Source: an uncultured Verrucomicrobia subdivision 3 bacterium
GTDB lineage: Bacteria; Verrucomicrobiota; Verrucomicrobiia; Limisphaerales; UBA11358
Direction of reading: 5' to 3'
Assembly (NCBI GenBank): GCA_903922735.1
Contig: CAIXUZ010000062.1
Coordinates: 1-64,000, forward strand
DNA length: 64,000 nt
Every line of letters starts with the position of its first letter. The first letter of the stretch is position 1. The notes under the pieces are model-generated. The model was given only the letters and a program-made list of their open reading frames with translations. It did not search any database and was not told the origin of the DNA. The translations under genes were made by a program, and so were the position numbers. This document shows positions 59,822 to 64,000 of the stretch, piece by piece.

Positions 59822-61168
59822 ATGAAAAAAACCGCTGCCGCCGCTGTTGTCTTCTTTTACCTGCTGGCAATGGTCCGGGCTGTTGATCAGCCGCCCGATG
59901 GCTGGGAGTCCGTTGCGCCGAGAGTTGAGATTCGCCCGGCATTTTCATTTGAACCCGCAGGCGGGCCTAAAGGCGCAGGCTGCTTTGTGATCACGGACGA
60001 CCAGCGCGATGGTTTGGACGGATGGTTCCAAAAGTCGTTCGCGGTGAAAGGGGGGGACTGCTACCGCTTTGACGCGGTTCGGAAGACTTCCGGGGTGGCC
60101 GTGCCCCGGCGCAGCGCGCTGGTGCGCGTGCGCTGGCAGGACGAGGCAAGGCGCATGGTGTCCGCCGCTGTTCCCGACCAGCAAGTCAGGGAGCTTGGCC
60201 ACGTCCCCACTGCCGAACCCGAATATCCCATCGACGGCGCGACTGATCCGCAGGGTTGGACCACGGTTTCCGGGGTCTATCGCGCGCCCGCCAGGGCCGC
60301 GCGCGCCGTGGTTGAACTGCACCTGCAGTGGGCGCCAAACGGACAGGTGAGGTGGAGCGACGTTCAGTTCGGAATAACCGCGCCGCCGCCCCCTCGCAAG
60401 GTGCGCCTCGCCACCATTCACTACCAGCCGAAGGGCAAATCGCCACGCGAAAACTGCGAGGAATATGCGCCGTTGATCCAAGCCGCCGCGCAGCAAAAAG
60501 CCGATCTCGTCGTGCTCGGTGAAACGGTTCCCACGGTGAGGGTGAAACAGAAGCTGGCCGAAATTGCCGAAGTCATTCCCGGTCCGACCACCGGCTATTT
60601 TGGAGCACTGGCCAAAGAAAACCACCTGCACATCGTGTTAAGCCTGTATGAACGGGCTGAACACTTGATTTACAATACGTCCGTTCTGCTTGGCCCGGAT
60701 GGCCGGTTGATTGGTAAGTATCGCAAGGTGTGCCTCCCGCCCGGCGAGGTTGCGAATGGTATTGCGCCGGGCAACGACTATCCGGTGTTTGACACGAAGA
60801 TTGGCAAAATCGGCATGATGATTTGCTACGATGGATTTTTCCCCGAAGTCGCCCGCGAATTATCCAGCCGCGGGGCCGAAATCATCGCGTGGCCGGTCTG
60901 GGGCTGTAGCCCCTTGCTGGCGCGGGCGCGGGCCTGCGAGAATCACGTTTATCTCGTCAGTAGTTGTTACAGCGACCCGAAGGACGACTGGATGATCTCG
61001 GCAATCTTCGACCAGACCGGCAAGCCCGTTGCCCAGGCCGGAGAGTGGGGCTCGGTGGCCGTCGCCGAAGTTGATTTAAGCCAGTCTTACATCGGGCCGA
61101 GAAATCTCGGCGATTTCCGCTCGATGTGGCCCCGGCAACGGCCTATCGCGTCGCCGGAACAACCGTGA
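59822..61168 (+). CDS. secreted nitrilase-superfamily amidase with N-terminal beta domain
   Basis: 448 residues with a signal peptide (ending VRAVDQ). Residues about 20-185 form a beta-sandwich domain with Trp-rich strands, like carbohydrate-binding modules. Residues about 190-440 are a carbon-nitrogen hydrolase with the Glu-Lys-Cys triad: Glu234 in LGETVPT, Lys302 in YRKVCLP and Cys335 in [10 protein letters not shown]. Nitrilase-fold enzymes cut amide or nitrile C-N bonds and are usually cytoplasmic. Being secreted and next to a glycosidase, this one could remove an amide from a sugar or peptide glycan. The identification of the fold is firm; the substrate is inference. Confidence 0.88.
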   Translation: MKKTAAAAVVFFYLLAMVRAVDQPPDGWESVAPRVEIRPAFSFEPAGGPKGAGCFVITDDQRDGLDGWFQKSFAVKGGDCYRFDAVRKTSGVAVPRRSALVRVRWQDEARRMVSAAVPDQQVRELGHVPTAEPEYPIDGATDPQGWTTVSGVYRAPARAARAVVELHLQWAPNGQVRWSDVQFGITAPPPPRKVRLATIHYQPKGKSPRENCEEYAPLIQAAAQQKADLVVLGETVPTVRVKQKLAEIAEVIPGPTTGYFGALAKENHLHIVLSLYERAEHLIYNTSVLLGPDGRLIGKYRKVCLPPGEVANGIAPGNDYPVFDTKIGKIGMMICYDGFFPEVARELSSRGAEIIAWPVWGCSPLLARARACENHVYLVSSCYSDPKDDWMISAIFDQTGKPVAQAGEWGSVAVAEVDLSQSYIGPRNLGDFRSMWPRQRPIASPEQP

Positions 61169-61298
61169 ACCAATGCGTCGTTCCATTGTTGCAATGGTTC
61201 AAACTAAAGTCGTTCACCTTGATATTGGGATGCCCTGCTTCACCCGCGCCAAGTTCCAGCGGACGTCGCACCTGTTTTACACGGCAGCATCTTGGACT

Positions 61299-61320
61299 GC
61301 GGCGGCCCTCCGCCGCTTTT
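61299..61320 (+). terminator. hairpin with short T-run after the nitrilase gene
   Basis: GCGGCGG (61299-61305) pairs with CCGCCGC (61310-61316) around CCCT, followed by TTTT. It lies 131 nt after the stop, inside a repeat-like stretch whose words (CGGCAGCATCTTGGACTG) look like a dispersed element, so the terminator role is uncertain. Confidence 0.4.
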
Positions 61321-61464
61321 CCCACCGGCAAATCGAGGTTCATGGGGTTCATGGGAGGGAGGACGTGAAAATTTACGCCCCCCTGGAACAGGTTTCAGCT
61401 TTCCGCCCTCCGGCCGGATTTTCATTGCCAGTCCGATTCTGGTGTGCAAAGAAATGAAAAAATC

Positions 61465-62448
61465 GTGAAACCCAAACCCTTTGTTCTTGCTTTGACCGGC
61501 TGGATGTCGCTGCTCGCGCTGCTCCTCCCGGCTGCGTCGTTCGGCGGCGATGCCCTTCAATTCGCTGGCCGGCTCGGCGCGGTTCCCAAGGAAAGCGGAT
61601 TCGCCATGAAAGGATGGTTCGTCTGGTGCGGCGCGGCCATCAAGGTCGGCGACGAATATCACCTGTTTGCGTCGCGCTGGCCGGAGGCGACGAAGTTCCC
61701 CGAAGGCTATCGCGCCCATTCAGAGATTGTCCGCGCCGTCGCGTCCCGGCCGGAGGGGCCGTATGTTTTTTCGGAGGTGGTCATTGGCCAGCGTGCGGCC
61801 GGAAAGTGGGACAGCGGCATGGCGCACAATCCGGCGATCTATAAAACCGGCGAAACCTTCGTCCTCTATTACATCGGGTCCGATGTCGGCTCCCGCCACC
61901 GTCAGATTGGCGTTGCGACGGCGAAAGCGATAACCGGTCCATGGACGCGGGGTGACCAGCCGCTGGATCTGGGCGATGCCAGCGATGCCAATAACCCTTC
62001 AGCCTGCTTCGCGGCGGACGGCGGCGTGAAACTGATTTGGCGCACGATTGATTTGCGGGTCTGCATCTCCACGGCGCGCTCGTGGGCAGGTCCTTACGCG
62101 CTGGTCAACAGCAATGTCTGGCCTGCCGCCAAGCTGGAAGATTTCTTCTTTTTCAAACACAGCGGTGAATATCATGTCATCTGCGAGGATAACATCGGCC
62201 AAGTCACCGGCCATGAGCGCTGGGGTGCGCATCTGTTTTCCGCCGACGGTGTGACCGGCTGGAAACCTTGTCGCGAGCCGGTGGTTTATGACCATCGCAT
62301 CCGTTGGGCCGGGGGCGGAGACTTCGTCGCCACGCGCCGCGAGCGCCCGTGGTTCCTCATTGAGGATGGCAAGCTGACCCATTTATTCACCGCCGTGTAT
62401 GACGGCCAGCACACCTGGAACCAGCCCGTCCCCATCATTCCCCCCTAG
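61465..62448 (+). CDS. secreted GH43/GH117-like beta-propeller protein
   Basis: 327 residues from the GTG at 61465, which puts a signal peptide (ending ASFGG) at the N-terminus; an in-frame GTG at 61444 adds seven residues. The five-bladed-propeller signature is seen in KVGDEYHLFASRWPEATKF, MAHNPAIYKTGETFVLYYIG, ATAKAITGPWTR and LEDFFFFKHSGEYHVICED. These are seen in GH43, GH117 and related arabinanase/anhydrogalactosidase families; the specific family and the three acidic catalytic residues were not pinned down. It follows the nitrilase gene by about 300 nt. Confidence 0.75.
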   Translation: MKPKPFVLALTGWMSLLALLLPAASFGGDALQFAGRLGAVPKESGFAMKGWFVWCGAAIKVGDEYHLFASRWPEATKFPEGYRAHSEIVRAVASRPEGPYVFSEVVIGQRAAGKWDSGMAHNPAIYKTGETFVLYYIGSDVGSRHRQIGVATAKAITGPWTRGDQPLDLGDASDANNPSACFAADGGVKLIWRTIDLRVCISTARSWAGPYALVNSNVWPAAKLEDFFFFKHSGEYHVICEDNIGQVTGHERWGAHLFSADGVTGWKPCREPVVYDHRIRWAGGGDFVATRRERPWFLIEDGKLTHLFTAVYDGQHTWNQPVPIIPP

Positions 62449-62455
62449 CGGTATC

Positions 62456-62720
62456 TCGGTGTTGAATGTTGAAGGTACGATGTTGGCTGTTGAGCCCTCC
62501 CCGGAGCGCCGGCCTCTGGCCCGGCTCGTTGGTAACCCTCCCCAGGGTGTCAAGCCACGTCTCCCAGTGCCCAATGCCTAATTACGAATGCCCAATGGCT
62601 GTTGGATGTTGGCTGTTTCCGCTTTTCTCTTGTTGGATGTTGGGCGTTCGATGTTGAATGTTTCCGGCCTTAACTTTCCATTCTTGGCGGCTTTGGCGTC
62701 TTGGCGGTTCTGATTGGGCC
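62456..62720. repeat. word-like degenerate intergenic repeats (second locus)
   Basis: The 336-nt gap between the propeller and the last gene holds words such as GTTGAATGTTGAAG, GGCTGTTGGATGTTGGC, GTTGGATGTTGGGCG and GATGTTGAATGTTTCC, mixed with CAGTGCCCAATGCC-like and CTTGGCGGCTTTGGCG stretches. They match those at 17640-18030 in word content but not base by base. I see no gene in it. Confidence 0.6.
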
Positions 62721-62784
62721 CTCAGGTCTCCAGTTTCAAGTTCAGGTCCCGGATGCCGGGTTTAATCTTGAAAAGGCACGCCGC

Positions 62785-64000
62785 ATGCGCAAAGGTGCGG
62801 TCATTAAAAGTCCTGTCCAATCCATGCTGGGCCGCTGCCTGCTCGCGGCGCTTTTGGGCTGGTTCGCGCTGATCGCGGAAGCGGCGCCGGCCACTAGTGT
62901 TTATGGGGTCACGAATGGGAATGACAGCGCGGCGGCCACCAACCAGTCGCCCGGCGGCAGCGCGTCCTCCGGGTTTAACCGCAACACCAGCTCTGCCGCA
63001 GACAATTTAGACCCCATTGATTGGAACCGCGCCCAGATTCTTTACCGCCAGTTCCGCGAGGGCCGGCAATTATCTTCCGCGGATCAAGCCTATCTCGACC
63101 GGGCCAAAGCCGCCCATGCCAAAGCCAATCAAAGCCCGTCTCGCAGCGGCGCCACTTCCGATCCTGGCGTTCCGTCGGCCCGCGTCTCCACGGGTTTGAC
63201 GCCCCTCGACCAAATGACCGCTCGGGATAATTACAAAGGGCAGGACGGCGGCTTGTATGGCGGCGGCGAGAACCAGCCTCCAGCCCTTCATCTCCAGTGG
63301 GCGCTCGCGGAGTCGGAGAAAATCATCCCGTTGGATGCGGCGGGCCAACCATCCGCCCAGGGCAAGATCGGACTGCTCTCGGTGGGCATGTCCAATACCA
63401 CCATGGAGTATGCCCGGTTCAAGCAACTGGCCGACGCCGATCCCGCCAAGTCCGCAAACGTGATCGTGTTGGATGGCGCGCAAGGCGGGCAGACAGCGAT
63501 GCGCTGGGCCGATCCGAAGTCGGCGCTGTGGCCGAAGGTGGACGAGCGCATGCAGGCGGCCGGATTGAGCGCCAAACAAATTCAAGTGGCCTGGATGAAA
63601 CCGGCCGAAGCCCGGCCGGCGCAATACGGCGAGTTTCCCCGGCACGCGAAACAACTGCAGGAGAATCTTGTCAAAAGCCTCGCCAACCTGAAAGAGAAAT
63701 TCCCGAATCTCCGCCTCGTGTATCTGTCCAGCCGCATCTATGCCGGCTACGCGACCACGGCATTGAACCCCGAGCCGTATGCCTACGAAGAGGCGTTTGC
63801 GATGCGCTGGCTGATTCAGGATCAGATGGCTGGTAAACCCGAACTCAACTGGGACCCGGCGCGGGGCGCAGTGAAAGCCCCGCTGCTGTTGTGGGGCCCG
63901 TATCTCTGGGCCGACGGCATGAACCCGCGCCAGACCGACGGATTAACCTATGCCCGTCAGGATTTGTCGCCCGTTGACGGCACGCACCCGACGGATTCCG
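62785..64000 (+). CDS. secreted SGNH-hydrolase-like protein (truncated at right edge)
   Basis: The ATG at 62785 follows AAAAGG by 8 nt and the frame is open to the window end (405 codons). A signal peptide (ending AEAAPA) and a low-complexity Ser/Asn/Ala linker (about 40-75) precede an SGNH-like domain: SVGMSNTTMEY is in the block I position, VLDGAQGGQTAMRW is block II-like, and DGTHPTDS at the very end is the Asp-x-x-His region. Gly and Ser of a standard GDS block I are partly replaced (SVGMSN), so activity is uncertain. It is the last gene of the secreted enzyme cluster; the stop is outside the window. Confidence 0.75.
   Translation, partial: MRKGAVIKSPVQSMLGRCLLAALLGWFALIAEAAPATSVYGVTNGNDSAAATNQSPGGSASSGFNRNTSSAADNLDPIDWNRAQILYRQFREGRQLSSADQAYLDRAKAAHAKANQSPSRSGATSDPGVPSARVSTGLTPLDQMTARDNYKGQDGGLYGGGENQPPALHLQWALAESEKIIPLDAAGQPSAQGKIGLLSVGMSNTTMEYARFKQLADADPAKSANVIVLDGAQGGQTAMRWADPKSALWPKVDERMQAAGLSAKQIQVAWMKPAEARPAQYGEFPRHAKQLQENLVKSLANLKEKFPNLRLVYLSSRIYAGYATTALNPEPYAYEEAFAMRWLIQDQMAGKPELNWDPARGAVKAPLLLWGPYLWADGMNPRQTDGLTYARQDLSPVDGTHPTDS

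Noticed and set aside
1-64000. CRISPR arrays and rRNA genes
   Set aside because: No regularly spaced identical repeats and no rRNA-like stretches were seen on either strand; the word-like repeats at 17.6 and 62.5 kb are irregular and lack constant spacers.

Overview
The window is 64 kb of a GC-rich bacterial chromosome, most likely a Verrucomicrobiota member of the Pedosphaera/Limisphaera type. This assignment is inference. It rests on the mix of families present: a PUR-domain protein, a lone GspG-like pseudopilin beside GspA/GspB, an S1/P1 nuclease, very large secreted beta-helix and carbohydrate-active proteins, a giant TlpA fusion, weak or absent Shine-Dalgarno sites, and degenerate word-like intergenic repeats. 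No rRNA is present to settle it. Start codons are often GTG or TTG, and seven gene junctions overlap by 4 nt (six ATGA, one TTGA), so tight translational coupling is common.

Region 1 (1-2.4 kb) is the integrase end of an integrative element inserted at the 3' end of a tRNA-Gln(TTG) gene. It holds a tyrosine recombinase, a small helix-turn-helix-like protein and a partial unknown ORF, and it looks AT-richer than the rest. Region 2 (2.6-18.4 kb) is mostly core: an SGNH hydrolase, rpmE, a prfA/hydrolase/HAD-phosphatase overlapping operon, CoaB, DUF554, two MFS transporters and several tiny membrane proteins. Inside it (7.0-10.9 kb, minus strand) lies an unusual partner-switching operon: a STAS antagonist, a combined HATPase-GAF-PP2C protein, a response regulator, and a GT26 (WecG/TagA) glycosyltransferase fused to two STAS domains.

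Region 3 (18.5-41.9 kb) has a 1194-residue secreted TlpA fusion, a trio of small HTH proteins behind an AT-rich promoter, YihY, PhoH, a PUR-domain protein, rsfS, an S1/P1 nuclease, DUF423, recA with an operator-like inverted repeat, a GT-C-like membrane protein, and an acyltransferase. It continues with a two-gene operon (RGG-rich unknown protein plus DEAD-box helicase) preceded by a leader with an intrinsic terminator at the start codon, a pseudopilin/GspA/GspB/CPBP protease group, a TolC-like protein, trigger factor and tRNA-Thr(TGT).

Region 4 (42.2 kb to the end) is a polysaccharide-degradation neighbourhood: an alginate-lyase-family protein, a divergent 1750-residue beta-helix protein behind a clear palindrome and TATAAT box, a hybrid histidine kinase, a BNR-type propeller, a 1428-residue GH2-like protein with an altered acid/base position, a secreted nitrilase-fold amidase, a GH43/GH117-like propeller and a truncated SGNH-type esterase. 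The genes plausibly sense, cut, de-esterify and de-amidate an external glycan; the substrate cannot be read from sequence.

The strongest candidates for undescribed biology are the GT26-STAS-STAS partner-switch operon and the RGG-protein/DEAD-helicase operon with its attenuator-like leader.
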